Below are positions 18,097 through 27,793 of a DNA stretch of 64,000 nucleotides, one piece after another. Source of the DNA: 1162T-S-0a-05 sp050299435 (GTDB taxonomy: Bacteria > Pseudomonadota > Gammaproteobacteria > Pseudomonadales > Cellvibrionaceae). The notes beneath the pieces are model-generated. The model saw nothing but the letters and a program-made list of their open reading frames with translations, was not told where the DNA came from and did no database searches. The translations under genes were made by a program, and so were the position numbers. The stretch is taken from positions 16,837 through 80,836 of the forward strand of contig JBNKVX010000005.1 of the NCBI GenBank assembly GCA_050299435.1. Direction: 5' to 3'. Numbering within the stretch: position 1 is the stretch's first letter; every line of letters begins with the position of its first letter.

Positions 18097-19596
18097 TCAT
18101 TTAGCTCCCGATACCTCGGTATTAGCCCAATCCACAGCCTCAAATATCGCCCTGGCCTTATTCATCGTTTCCTTCCACTCTAGTGCTGGCACAGAGTCAG
18201 CCACTACCCCAGCACCCGCCTGAACGTGAATTTGACCATCCTTTATAATGGCGGTTCGAATCGCAATGGCTGTGTCCATATTACCGTTCCAGCTTAGATA
18301 GCCCACGGCTCCGCCATAAATCCCGCGTTTAACGGGTTCCAATTCATCAATGATTTCCATAGCCCGAATCTTGGGTGCTCCACTTAAGGTCCCGGCGGGC
18401 AGCGCCGCTCTCAGCACATCAATTGCGTCAAGTTCCGGTTTTACATTGCCAGTCACGTTTGAAGTGATATGCATAACATGGGAAAAGCGCTCAACAATCA
18501 TTTTTTCAGTCAATTTCACCGTGCCTGGCAAACTCACTCTTCCCACATCGTTTCGCCCCAAATCAATCAACATCAAATGCTCCGCGATCTCTTTTGGGTC
18601 AGCCATCAGCTCGGCTTCTAATTTACGGTCTTCCTCTTCATCACGGCCTCTACGACGCGTGCCAGCAATAGGCCTCACGGTCATTTCGCCATCTTCCATG
18701 CGTGCCAGTATCTCCGGGCTGGAGCCCACAACATAGTGATCGCCCAAGTTCAGAAAATACATATAGGGCGAAGGGTTAAGGCAGCGTAAGGCTCGGTAAA
18801 GATTCACAGCATCGCCCTGAAAAGGCAGACTAAGACGCTGGGACAATACAATCTGAAAAGCATCACCCGCTAGAATATAGTCTTTGATTTTATCCACATC
18901 ACTTTCAAAGTTCGCTTGACCGTAACTGGACGCAAAGTGCTTTTCACATGCTGGAGACCCACCATCAGACGTGGTTTTATTCATCGGAGACAAATGTGGC
19001 AATCGATTATTGAGTGCTCCTTGTAAATCGTCCAATCGCAACTCACAACTTGCCAAATCATCCCCCCTGGTGGGATCAGCATGCACAATAAGATGAATTT
19101 TTCCGCGCAAGGTATCGAACACCAATAACTCATCAGAAACCATGAGCAAAATATCCGGCGTATTTAGCTCATCCTTGGGTACTGAAGCTTGCAAATGAGG
19201 CTCAACATAGCGCACACAATCGTAGGCAAAATACCCCACCAAGCCACCACAAAAGCCAGGCAAGTCGTCCATATCCGGCGCGCGAAATCTCTTCTGATAG
19301 TCCCTGACATAGAGCATGGGATCGTCGCATTCGAAGGATTCTGTTTCCGCTCCATTGACAAATATACTGACCCGCTTACCCCGCACTTCCAGCCTTTGCT
19401 TGGCGGAGAGGCCGATAATGGAGTAACGACCCCATTTCTCACCGCCCTGAACGGATTCAAATAGATAAGTCCAGGGTTCGTGGGCTAACTTCAAATAGCT
19501 GGAGAGCGGGGTTTCCGTGTCGGCCAGCACCTGGCGAGTGACGGGTATGCGATTAAAACCGGCTTTAGCCAGCGCTTCAAATTCCGATAACTTCAT
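18097..19596 (-). CDS. trpE: TrpE, anthranilate synthase component I
   Basis: TrpE makes anthranilate from chorismate with ammonia from TrpG. The 499-residue protein has the chorismate-binding domain features LNPSPYMYFLNLGDHYVVGSSPE, RPIAGTRRRG, LIDLGRNDVGRVS and LPAGTLSGAPKIRAMEIID. It begins 7 bp after the rpe stop, so the two are co-transcribed. In many pseudomonads a phosphoglycolate phosphatase gene (gph) lies between rpe and trpE; it is absent here. Confidence 0.96.
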   Translation of the reverse strand: MKLSEFEALAKAGFNRIPVTRQVLADTETPLSSYLKLAHEPWTYLFESVQGGEKWGRYSIIGLSAKQRLEVRGKRVSIFVNGAETESFECDDPMLYVRDYQKRFRAPDMDDLPGFCGGLVGYFAYDCVRYVEPHLQASVPKDELNTPDILLMVSDELLVFDTLRGKIHLIVHADPTRGDDLASCELRLDDLQGALNNRLPHLSPMNKTTSDGGSPACEKHFASSYGQANFESDVDKIKDYILAGDAFQIVLSQRLSLPFQGDAVNLYRALRCLNPSPYMYFLNLGDHYVVGSSPEILARMEDGEMTVRPIAGTRRRGRDEEEDRKLEAELMADPKEIAEHLMLIDLGRNDVGRVSLPGTVKLTEKMIVERFSHVMHITSNVTGNVKPELDAIDVLRAALPAGTLSGAPKIRAMEIIDELEPVKRGIYGGAVGYLSWNGNMDTAIAIRTAIIKDGQIHVQAGAGVVADSVPALEWKETMNKARAIFEAVDWANTEVSGAK

Positions 19597-19603
19597 GAAA
19601 ATA

Positions 19604-20278
19604 CTAGCCTTCCAATATCTCTTTCATAGCGCTGATTGTGGCCTCATAGTCTGCGGTTCCAAATATTGCAGAACCTGCCACAAAGGTATCTGCTCCCGCC
19701 TGTGCTACATCTGCCAAATTTTCCAGATTGATGCCACCGTCAACTTCAAGACGACAATCTGGCTGCGCTTTATTTAAAAATTCACGTGCGCTGCGTATTT
19801 TATCTATTGTTGAGGCAATAAATTGCTGACCTCCAAAACCGGGATTAACTGACATCAACAAGAGCAAATCGATTTTTTCCACAACATGCCTCACGGTATG
19901 TAAACCGGTGGCGGGATTCAAAACCAATCCAGGCTTGCAACCCTTGTCGCGAATAAGGTTGATTGATCGATCAACATGCCTGGAAGCCTCAGGATGAAAA
20001 CTGATGTAGGTTGCGCCCGCATCGGCAAACATTTCTATGAGTTCATCAACCGGCTCCACCATAAGATGTACATCAATTGGCGCACTCACACCGTATTTTC
20101 TCAATGCTTCACAGACTAGCGGGCCAAAACTGAGATTCGGTACGTAATGCATATCCATCACATCAAAGTGAATCATGTCCGCACCTGCGTTTAACACAGC
20201 AGTTACCTCTTCACCCAAGCGAGCGAAGTCCGCCGACAAAATCGACGGGGCAATTAAATAATCAGTTTTGGCTTGCAT
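19604..20278 (-). CDS. rpe: Rpe, ribulose-phosphate 3-epimerase
   Basis: Rpe interconverts ribulose 5-phosphate and xylulose 5-phosphate in the pentose phosphate pathway. The 224-residue TIM barrel shows IAPSILSADFARLGEEV, HFDVMDMHYVPNLSFGP, DVHLMVEPVD, SVNPGFGGQQF and the end VDGGINLENL. The ATG at 20278 has AGGA about eight bases upstream; the open frame further upstream runs under the divergent DUF3530 gene and is not coding. Confidence 0.96.
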   Translation of the reverse strand: MQAKTDYLIAPSILSADFARLGEEVTAVLNAGADMIHFDVMDMHYVPNLSFGPLVCEALRKYGVSAPIDVHLMVEPVDELIEMFADAGATYISFHPEASRHVDRSINLIRDKGCKPGLVLNPATGLHTVRHVVEKIDLLLLMSVNPGFGGQQFIASTIDKIRSAREFLNKAQPDCRLEVDGGINLENLADVAQAGADTFVAGSAIFGTADYEATISAMKEILEG

Positions 20279-20366
20279 GTGTGCATCCTGAGATCCAAAC
20301 TTAATTAAAGTCTTCCAAACTGGCAGCAGGAAGGGAACCACGAAAAAGGCTGCCATTGTACTGAAT

Positions 20367-21152
20367 ATGGGTAAAGCACTAAACCAATTTCTGCTCACTG
20401 TATTGCTGGCAACAGGCATTTCACCCCATAGTTTTGCGGTCAACGAGCAAATCAATCTTCTTAGCGAAGCACTTGAGGAAGAATCCGTCACTTGGTTGCA
20501 AGCAAACGGTGAAAAATTTCTTGCCCTGTGGGAACCCGATTCCAGTGGCAATTCCTATGGCGCAATTTTATTACTTCATGGAGCGGGTCAAACTGTCGAC
20601 TGGCCAGACACAATTAATCCAATTCGAACCAGTCTTATTCAATTTGGATGGTCAACCTTATCAATATCCTTACCCAATCCAGACATTCAAAATGGTGAAG
20701 AAATGGCTAAAAATCGCATTGAAGCCGCTCTGCAATTTCTGGATCAAAAAGGCCAACTGAACCTTGTAATACTTGGTCAGGGCGTCAGTGCTAATCGGGG
20801 TTTTGAGTATTTGAAAAATATTCCAGCCTCGCCTACAACAACCCGCAAAACAAACCAAATACCACCTACGCGCGGCCCATTCCGCGCCTTAATTATGATT
20901 AGTGCTCGCGACGTAGCTGTGACGCGAAATTTTAAGCTCCCAACGCTCGATTTGTATTATGACGAACACTATCTCGATGACACAGAAGTCAAAGAACGAC
21001 TGACTCTATCCAGAAAATACCGCCTGCCCTACTTTCATCAAATTCGTATGGTTCACCCCGAAGAAACGCAATATGGCGAGGAAAATCGGCTGACGCGACG
21101 GATTCGCGGATTTTTAAATAAATATGCACGCGGCGTAGAAGTTCAACGTTAA
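20367..21152 (+). CDS. DUF3530 family protein, alpha/beta-hydrolase-like
   Basis: The 261-residue product has a probable signal peptide (about residues 1-24, ending FAVNEQ) and an alpha/beta-hydrolase-like core with AILLLHGAGQTVDWP near residue 75. At the expected nucleophile elbow the sequence is LVILGQGVSANRG, in which GQGVS replaces GxSxG, so ordinary serine hydrolase catalysis is doubtful. The family is DUF3530, of unknown function. It overlaps the end of the convergent murU gene by 4 bp. Confidence 0.78.
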   Translation: MGKALNQFLLTVLLATGISPHSFAVNEQINLLSEALEEESVTWLQANGEKFLALWEPDSSGNSYGAILLLHGAGQTVDWPDTINPIRTSLIQFGWSTLSISLPNPDIQNGEEMAKNRIEAALQFLDQKGQLNLVILGQGVSANRGFEYLKNIPASPTTTRKTNQIPPTRGPFRALIMISARDVAVTRNFKLPTLDLYYDEHYLDDTEVKERLTLSRKYRLPYFHQIRMVHPEETQYGEENRLTRRIRGFLNKYARGVEVQR

Positions 21153-21853
21153 GCGTGTGTGGTTTTACCTAGGGTATTTTCCAATTCAGCCAAGCGATCG
21201 GGCGTTCCCACATCAGACCACTGACCCGCAAAGACTTCTCCAGTCAATTTTCTTTTTTGAATTGACTCTACAAAAACGTCTCTAAGCGGAAAACTTGCAC
21301 CTTCTGCAGAAAAATCATAAACCTGCAGGGGGTCCAGTACACTGACACCTGAAAAAGTGAAGGTTTTATCGATTTTTGAAGAAGGAAGCTGCAAACAACC
21401 ATCGGTTTCCAATGCATAGTCTCCTTTTGGATTATGATCAGGGTTTTTCACCAAAATTAATTTTCCCCAACAGTTTTCATTTAACTGTGTTTGAATCAAC
21501 GATTTGTAGCGCATATCTGTATAAACGTCCGCGTTGACTAACAAAATTGAAGATTCTCCAATTAAGTTGCGTGCATGCTTAATTGCACCAGCAGTTTCAA
21601 GCGGTTGAGGCTCGTGCGAATAACGAATATTCAAACCATATTGATCGCCATCCTTGAGCATTTCGATAATTTTTTCGCCCAGATAAGATACATTGATAAC
21701 AACATCCTTAATTCCCGCTGAACTTATTTTTTCAAGATGATACTCAATCAAACATTTTCCATTAATTTTCAAAAGCGGTTTTGGTAAATCTCGAGTCAGG
21801 GGCAACATTCTAGTACCAGTGCCGGCTGCCAAAATCATCGCTTTGGTTATCAT
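21149..21853 (-). CDS. murU: MurU, N-acetylmuramate alpha-1-phosphate uridylyltransferase
   Basis: MurU converts MurNAc-1-phosphate to UDP-MurNAc in the peptidoglycan recycling shortcut that bypasses MurA and fosfomycin. The 234-residue nucleotidyltransferase has MILAAGTGTRMLPLTRDLPK, the metal-binding region LLVNADVYTDMR, and SDVGTPDRLAELE at the end. The ATG overlaps the amgK stop as ATGA, so the two are translationally coupled. Order and neighbourhood match the amgK-murU pair next to lptD in Pseudomonas. Confidence 0.92.
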   Translation of the reverse strand: MITKAMILAAGTGTRMLPLTRDLPKPLLKINGKCLIEYHLEKISSAGIKDVVINVSYLGEKIIEMLKDGDQYGLNIRYSHEPQPLETAGAIKHARNLIGESSILLVNADVYTDMRYKSLIQTQLNENCWGKLILVKNPDHNPKGDYALETDGCLQLPSSKIDKTFTFSGVSVLDPLQVYDFSAEGASFPLRDVFVESIQKRKLTGEVFAGQWSDVGTPDRLAELENTLGKTTHA

Positions 21854-22896
21854 ACCTTTTGTTGCATCCAATCTTGTTTGTTTATAATCGGCATTAAGCT
21901 GCGCTCAAACCAGACTCTAAAATCTGTAAATTCCGAATAATTCTCAAGAATCTGACGCACATAATGCAGGACCAAAGGCAAGTTATTGAGATAGGCTTGT
22001 TTTCCATCGCGCAGTGATAAACGACAAAAAATTCCCAAGACCTTTATATGACGCTGCAAACCGATCCAATCAAACCAACGCATAAATTCATCCTGACTAA
22101 CGGAGGGAATGACTCCCACTTCTATTGCCATGTTCGCGTACGCTTTTAACCACCTATTCACTTGCTCTTGCGGCCACTGCACGTAACAATCTTTCAACAG
22201 CGACACCAAATCATAAGTAATCGGCCCTGCGACTGCATCCTGAAAATCCACAACACCAAAATTTCCGTCTTCGGAATTGATTAAATTTCGCGAGTGAAAA
22301 TCTCGATGAACAATAACCTGCGGTTGACTTACTGCACTTTTCTCCAACAAAGTAAAAGTTTCGTCAATTATCTTTTGCTCCTGTTCGCTCAATTCAAGCC
22401 CAAGCATTTTTCCAACAAACCATTCAGGAAACAAATTCATTTCGTCGCGCAACTTTTCCCGCGAGTAAACTGGAAAGATAGAATAATCGATAGCACCTTG
22501 CTGGATGCGAAGCAATAACATCAAGGCCTGGCTGTACATAGTGTCCGCGTTGATCTCGTTTACCGTGTCCAAAAATAAATTTTCCCCAAGGTCTTCTACA
22601 AGCAAAAACCCGTGTTTTACATCGAAGTTAATTACTGCGGGAGCACGCACACCTAACTTGCGCAAATACTCGGCTATCTGTAAGAAGGCAGTTGAATTTT
22701 CACTTGCAGGCGGTGCATACACTGCCAACATTGGCAAACTGCTATTGATACGAAAATAACGCCGAAATCCCGCGTCTCCATTCAATATCTGCAACTCCAA
22801 ATCAGCTTGGTTTAAAGTTGGGATTTCGTTATTTTTTAAGCTAGTTTTAATCCAGCTTACAAAATTCTCATAGTCGGGAATTTCAGGTTTCGACAT
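21850..22896 (-). CDS. amgK: AmgK, N-acetylmuramate/N-acetylglucosamine kinase
   Basis: AmgK is the anomeric sugar kinase that phosphorylates MurNAc and GlcNAc at C1, feeding MurU. The 348-residue product has the aminoglycoside-phosphotransferase fold, with the catalytic HRDFHSRNLI (near residue 200) and the metal-binding VDFQDAVAGPITYD. The ATG at 22896 has GGAG five bases upstream; a GTG two codons earlier is possible. It is divergent from lptD, as in Pseudomonas. Confidence 0.92.
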   Translation of the reverse strand: MSKPEIPDYENFVSWIKTSLKNNEIPTLNQADLELQILNGDAGFRRYFRINSSLPMLAVYAPPASENSTAFLQIAEYLRKLGVRAPAVINFDVKHGFLLVEDLGENLFLDTVNEINADTMYSQALMLLLRIQQGAIDYSIFPVYSREKLRDEMNLFPEWFVGKMLGLELSEQEQKIIDETFTLLEKSAVSQPQVIVHRDFHSRNLINSEDGNFGVVDFQDAVAGPITYDLVSLLKDCYVQWPQEQVNRWLKAYANMAIEVGVIPSVSQDEFMRWFDWIGLQRHIKVLGIFCRLSLRDGKQAYLNNLPLVLHYVRQILENYSEFTDFRVWFERSLMPIINKQDWMQQKV

Positions 22897-23028
22897 GAAC
22901 ACTCCAAATCAGTTATTTCCATTATTCTCACAGCATCAAATTCGCCTTGGAATGGGGCTTAGCAACAAGTAGAATCTGTGCCGCTCCTGTATGCTCTCAA
23001 AAAGCCCTGCTCAAAGAAACTGTATTTT

Positions 23029-25470
23029 ATGTTTAAAGCGCGACATCTTCGTCATTATTACTCAAGTTTTTTCATCGCGCTGATTCTGCCTTGCCAAGTA
23101 AATGCAAATGAATACGAGTTGGATTGGGTTCCAGCCGAACAACTCAGTGCAGAACAAAGACTGCAACTTGGCCCTGGTTGCCGGGGCATGTATGTAGATC
23201 CCCTTGCAAACCAGTCTAGCCCACAGACATTGGAAGAAGCTGACCTAATCATCGAATCCAGCTCATCACAAATGGTGAATGGCCAGCATTTTGTCATGGA
23301 GGGCGGGGTCGAAGTGAGCCACGGCCCACGCTCCATTGGCGCTGAGCGCATGCAATTTGACCGAAATGAGCAACAGGCTGAATTGGAAGGCGAAGTCACA
23401 ATCCGCAACCCGGGTATGTTAATACTTGGAGACAGCGCTCGGGTCAGCACGAAAAATGAAGAAGCGGAATTTCGTCAAGCGCGCTTTGTTATGCACCAGG
23501 AACACATACGCGGCACAGCAAAAGCGATCGAACAAAACCCTGAAGGTGTGATCACCCTGCACGGTGGCAGTGTTACGACCTGCGAACCCAACAGTAATAC
23601 CTGGACAATTGTAGGCGAAGAAATCCGGCTGGATCCGGAAAAAAGACAGGGCACCGCACGCAATGTCAGCTTGAGAGTCGCGGACATTCCTATTATTTAC
23701 TTGCCGTGGTTCTCTTTCCCACTTGGTGACCAACGCCAAACCGGCTTTCTGGTACCAGCAGTGGCAAGCAGTGAAAGTGGCGGACTTGATTTGGCGGTTC
23801 CCTGGTATTGGAACCTTGCACCGAATTACGATATGACAATTACTCCGCGCTTGGTCAGTGGACGTGGCGCGATGCTGGAAACGGAAAACCGATATTTGAA
23901 CTCACACATGAACAACAGCCTCAAATTGGCATTTCTGGCCGATGATGACGGTGGCGCCGATCCAGATGTCGACATTCTTATTGAAAACGGTGAGCTCACA
24001 GAAGCCCAAGCGCGGCCCTACACAGGAAACAATCGATGGTTAGTGCAAGGCAATCATGCCGGAGGTTTAAGTAATAGCCGGGGTTGGTATAGCTATATGG
24101 ATTTCAGCCGAGTCAGTGATGTGGATTATTTTCGCGATGTCGGCAATGAATCCTTTCATCAATCCAATCTGTCATATGCCGACCAAATGATACAGCTGGG
24201 GTATATTGGTCAACACTGGCATTTGCAGACCCACATACACGAAAGGCAACGCTTACTCAAAGACTTAAACCAACCTCTGCGCACACTGCCACAAATTAAC
24301 CTCAATGGCTTTTATCAGTTTGCAGGTCTCAAACTGGATCTACAAAACGAACTCACCCGCTTTGATCATGATGACGATATCAATGTTGACGGGAGCGCGA
24401 TTATCAAAGGGGTCAGACACTATTTTGATTATCGCTTGTCCCAATCATGGCGCAAGCCCTGGGGATTCCTAAACACCCATGCCGGTTATAAATACCTGAG
24501 TTATGATTTGGAAAACGGCGGCTTACGTCCGGGCGCAAGCACTAGTCCGTCAGCAGCTGCGGGTCAATTGGGTTTGGACATGGGGCTGATTTTTGAACAT
24601 CCTGGCGAAAAAGTTCTACAAACCTTTGAACCCAGAATATTCCGGTTTTATCGTGCGTACAGCGATCATGAGGATTTTTACAATATCGGCGTCGACGGAC
24701 AGGACCTGAATTTCGACACCACCCGACGAACCCTGGGCTACAACCAGTTTTACCGAGACTCGCGCTTTACTGGCCGAGATCGACTCGACGACGCCAACAG
24801 AAGTACAGTAGGGGTAACCTCTCGCTGGATACGTAACAAGGATCAGCGTGAAATCCTGCAGATTAGTCTGGGCCAGGTTCTTCACTACACCACACGAAAA
24901 GTTAGCCTGGACGGCACACCGGAAAGTAGAGAACAAAGAGAAATTGCCAGCAGCGCAAGTGTTTCGCTGGGCCCGCTTTCCCGGGTATACATGAGCAGCA
25001 TTTACAATACCCAGGAAAATGAAATGGCCAGGGCGACCGCAGGCTTTAACTACGCCAGTGCCGACAGCCGAATACTCGCCAATATCAGTTGGTCCTGGGT
25101 CAGGGACTTTCAGCAGAAGGAAACTAATGCACGAAATCTTGATCAAATAGACCTTTCACTCGTCTTTCCACTCAATCAACAGTGGCACCTGATGGGCCGC
25201 TATAACTACGATGTAGAGGAGAGTCAGCATTTAGAAACCTTTTTAGGTGCTGAATACAATGCTTGTTGCTACCGAGTTAGGGTCTTGGCGCGCCGCTGGC
25301 TGGACAGTAATATAGCGACCCTCGTTGAAGATGAAGATTTGCGTTATGACGAAGGCCTGTTTTTCGAATTTCACCTGAAAGGATTGGGTGGATCGGGTGC
25401 GCGGGTACAACGAATTTTGAACGATAGCATCCCCGGATATGAAGAACGGGAAAATAAACTTAAAAAGTAG
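23029..25470 (+). CDS. lptD: LptD, LPS-assembly outer-membrane protein
   Basis: LptD is the outer-membrane beta-barrel that, plugged by LptE, inserts lipopolysaccharide in the outer leaflet. The 813 residues comprise a signal peptide ending near VNANEY, an N-terminal beta-jellyroll (about 95-220) and a large barrel. Cysteines for the essential disulfides are present near the N-terminus (GPGCRGMYV), in VTTCEPNSN, and as the pair NACCYRVRV near the C-terminus. I chose the ATG at 23029, just before the signal peptide, over a GTG at 22978. surA follows 7 bp downstream, the usual coupling of barrel and chaperone. Confidence 0.96.
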   Translation: MFKARHLRHYYSSFFIALILPCQVNANEYELDWVPAEQLSAEQRLQLGPGCRGMYVDPLANQSSPQTLEEADLIIESSSSQMVNGQHFVMEGGVEVSHGPRSIGAERMQFDRNEQQAELEGEVTIRNPGMLILGDSARVSTKNEEAEFRQARFVMHQEHIRGTAKAIEQNPEGVITLHGGSVTTCEPNSNTWTIVGEEIRLDPEKRQGTARNVSLRVADIPIIYLPWFSFPLGDQRQTGFLVPAVASSESGGLDLAVPWYWNLAPNYDMTITPRLVSGRGAMLETENRYLNSHMNNSLKLAFLADDDGGADPDVDILIENGELTEAQARPYTGNNRWLVQGNHAGGLSNSRGWYSYMDFSRVSDVDYFRDVGNESFHQSNLSYADQMIQLGYIGQHWHLQTHIHERQRLLKDLNQPLRTLPQINLNGFYQFAGLKLDLQNELTRFDHDDDINVDGSAIIKGVRHYFDYRLSQSWRKPWGFLNTHAGYKYLSYDLENGGLRPGASTSPSAAAGQLGLDMGLIFEHPGEKVLQTFEPRIFRFYRAYSDHEDFYNIGVDGQDLNFDTTRRTLGYNQFYRDSRFTGRDRLDDANRSTVGVTSRWIRNKDQREILQISLGQVLHYTTRKVSLDGTPESREQREIASSASVSLGPLSRVYMSSIYNTQENEMARATAGFNYASADSRILANISWSWVRDFQQKETNARNLDQIDLSLVFPLNQQWHLMGRYNYDVEESQHLETFLGAEYNACCYRVRVLARRWLDSNIATLVEDEDLRYDEGLFFEFHLKGLGGSGARVQRILNDSIPGYEERENKLKK

Positions 25471-25477
25471 AAGTAAT

Positions 25478-26773
25478 ATGAAAGTAATCAAGCATTCACA
25501 GAAAGCGGCAGCACTATTTTTATTTTCCTTAATTGCTGCAATGCTCAGTCAAGCGGAAGTCAAAATGCTGGACCGTGTTGTGGCCATCGTAGATAACAAG
25601 GTGGTTTCCCAGTCTGAAATGGACGACCGCTTGAAAGAGGTCACAGTTCGTTTGGCACAAAGAGGCATTCAAGCACCTCCCCGTGATGTACTTCAAAAAC
25701 AAATCCTTGATCAACTCATAGCAGAAACCCTGCAACTCGGCATTGCCGAGCGCTACGGTGTAGAAATTCCTGATGAAGAAGTGAATATCGCTATTCAGAA
25801 TATTCTGGCAAGCAACAAGGTGGATGAAAAAACTTTTAATCAAAGCCTTGCACAAGACGGTATCACGCAAAACGAATTCCGTGAAAATATTCGCCGTCAA
25901 ATTACCATGCAACAGATATCACAAGGTTTGGTCATGCGACGAATTAGAGTGACCGAACAGGAGATCACCAATTTTCTAAAATCTGCCGATGCGCAGGTTT
26001 GGGCCTCCCCCGATTATCACCTTGGGCATATCCTTATCGCACTTCCTGGCTCGCCAACCACCGAAGGCATCGTTGCAGCGGAAGAAAAGGCGATGAAACT
26101 TTATGAAGAATTATCTAAGGGAGCAAATTTTGCGGAAGCCGCAATCAATCATTCTGGCGGCCCTTCGGCACTGGAAGGCGGTGATTTGGGCTGGAGAAAA
26201 TCTTCTGAGCTACCCACACTTTTCGCCAATATTGCCGAGACACTAAAAGTCGGTGAAGTCTCCAAACCCCAGCGAAGCCAAGCGGGTTTGCATATTCTTA
26301 AACTCTACGAAAAGCGAGAGCAGAACAAAGAAATCGTTAACCAAACGCGTGCACGCCACATTTTGATTAAAACTTCCGAGATTGTTGATGACGAACTAGC
26401 CAAAACCAGACTGGAAGATATCCGTCAACAAGTGCTTGATGGTGCCGATTTTGAAAAACTCGCCAAAGATTATTCCGAAGATATTGGTTCACGCATGTCG
26501 GGTGGTGATTTAGACTGGGCCAGCCCCGGCATGTTTACTCCAGCGTTTGAAAAAGTTATGCATGAAACGGCGGTTGATGAAATCAGCGAGCCTTTTAAAT
26601 CAAATTTTGGCTGGCATATCTTACAAGTCACAGGCCGTCGAGCTGAAGATTTCACAGAAGAAGCCATGCGGGGACGCGCACGTCAAATGATAATGAGCAG
26701 ACGCTTTGAAGACGAACTCCAGGTTTGGCTACAAGAATTGCGCGACGAAGCTTTTATTGAAATCAAAATATAA
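25478..26773 (+). CDS. surA: SurA, periplasmic chaperone/peptidyl-prolyl isomerase
   Basis: SurA escorts outer-membrane proteins, LptD among them, through the periplasm. The 431-residue protein has a signal peptide (about 1-27), an N-terminal chaperone domain starting DRVVAIVDNKVVSQSEM, and two parvulin domains. The first is at about 185-285 (SPDYHLGHILIALPG) and the second at about 290-395 (TRARHILIKTSE, SEDIGSRMSGGDLDWASPG). The ATG at 25478 is preceded by AGAAG. It sits between lptD and pdxA in one operon. Confidence 0.96.
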   Translation: MKVIKHSQKAAALFLFSLIAAMLSQAEVKMLDRVVAIVDNKVVSQSEMDDRLKEVTVRLAQRGIQAPPRDVLQKQILDQLIAETLQLGIAERYGVEIPDEEVNIAIQNILASNKVDEKTFNQSLAQDGITQNEFRENIRRQITMQQISQGLVMRRIRVTEQEITNFLKSADAQVWASPDYHLGHILIALPGSPTTEGIVAAEEKAMKLYEELSKGANFAEAAINHSGGPSALEGGDLGWRKSSELPTLFANIAETLKVGEVSKPQRSQAGLHILKLYEKREQNKEIVNQTRARHILIKTSEIVDDELAKTRLEDIRQQVLDGADFEKLAKDYSEDIGSRMSGGDLDWASPGMFTPAFEKVMHETAVDEISEPFKSNFGWHILQVTGRRAEDFTEEAMRGRARQMIMSRRFEDELQVWLQELRDEAFIEIKI

Positions 26774-26785
26774 AAAACGACAAGC

Positions 26786-27793
26786 ATGAGCGCGGACGCA
26801 ACAACTATCGTACGTCGTATCGCGCTCACGCCAGGCGAACCAGCAGGCATTGGCCCAGACGTTCTTATTCAACATGTTCAGCAAGCACAAAATTGTCAGC
26901 TAGTCGCTATTGCCGATCCTGATTTACTTGAGCAAAGAGCTGTCGAACTCAACCTTCCTCTCACGATTACACCTTTTTCTTTTGAGCATGTAGCGCGCAA
27001 CAATGCAGATAAAGAAATATTTGTTTTACCCGCCTACCTGAAAGCTCCCTGCCAAGCTGGCAAGTTGAATATCGAGAATGCTGGCTATGTTATTCAAACA
27101 CTCAGTCTCGCCAACACACATTGTCTTAATGGAAATTTTTCAGCGGTGGTCACAGGGCCGGTGCAAAAAAGCATCATTAACGACGCGGGCATCTCCTTTT
27201 CGGGACACACCGAGTTTTTTGCGGAACATAGTCATACACCCAAAGTTGTTATGATGCTCGCGACTAAAGGCTTACGTGTTGCGCTCGCGACAACTCACTT
27301 ACCACTGAAGGACGTCGCAACTGCGATAACATACGAAAGCCTCGCAGAAATCATTTCAATTTTAATCAAAGATTTAAAAACCAAATTTGGATTAGCCCAC
27401 CCGCGCATATTGGTTTGCGGACTCAATCCTCACGCCGGCGAAGGCGGCCATCTCGGCATGGAAGAAATAGAAACCATTATTCCGGTAATAGAGGATTTCA
27501 AAAAAGCTGGCCATAATCTTATTGGCCCCTTGCCTGCCGATACTTTGTTTACACCTCGCCTACTGGAACAAGCTGACGCAGTCTTGGCTATGTATCACGA
27601 CCAAGGGCTTCCTGTACTAAAACATATGAGCTTCGGCAAGGCAGTGAACATCACACTAGGCTTACCTTACATTCGCACAAGTGTTGATCACGGTACAGCA
27701 TTGGATCTCGCAGGCACAGCTAAGGCTGATGCCGGCAGCTTAAACACTGCAATTGAATTTGCGCTCAGTATGACAAATAAGCACCATGCATAA
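26786..27793 (+). CDS. pdxA: PdxA, 4-hydroxythreonine-4-phosphate dehydrogenase
   Basis: PdxA oxidises 4-phosphohydroxy-L-threonine in the DXP-dependent pathway to pyridoxal phosphate. Its 335 residues begin with RIALTPGEPAGIGPDV and include the metal- and substrate-binding FSGHTEFFAE, CGLNPHAGEGGHLG and AMYHDQGLPVLKH. The end overlaps the start of rsmA by 8 bp, showing coupling in the surA-pdxA-rsmA operon. Confidence 0.96.
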   Translation: MSADATTIVRRIALTPGEPAGIGPDVLIQHVQQAQNCQLVAIADPDLLEQRAVELNLPLTITPFSFEHVARNNADKEIFVLPAYLKAPCQAGKLNIENAGYVIQTLSLANTHCLNGNFSAVVTGPVQKSIINDAGISFSGHTEFFAEHSHTPKVVMMLATKGLRVALATTHLPLKDVATAITYESLAEIISILIKDLKTKFGLAHPRILVCGLNPHAGEGGHLGMEEIETIIPVIEDFKKAGHNLIGPLPADTLFTPRLLEQADAVLAMYHDQGLPVLKHMSFGKAVNITLGLPYIRTSVDHGTALDLAGTAKADAGSLNTAIEFALSMTNKHHA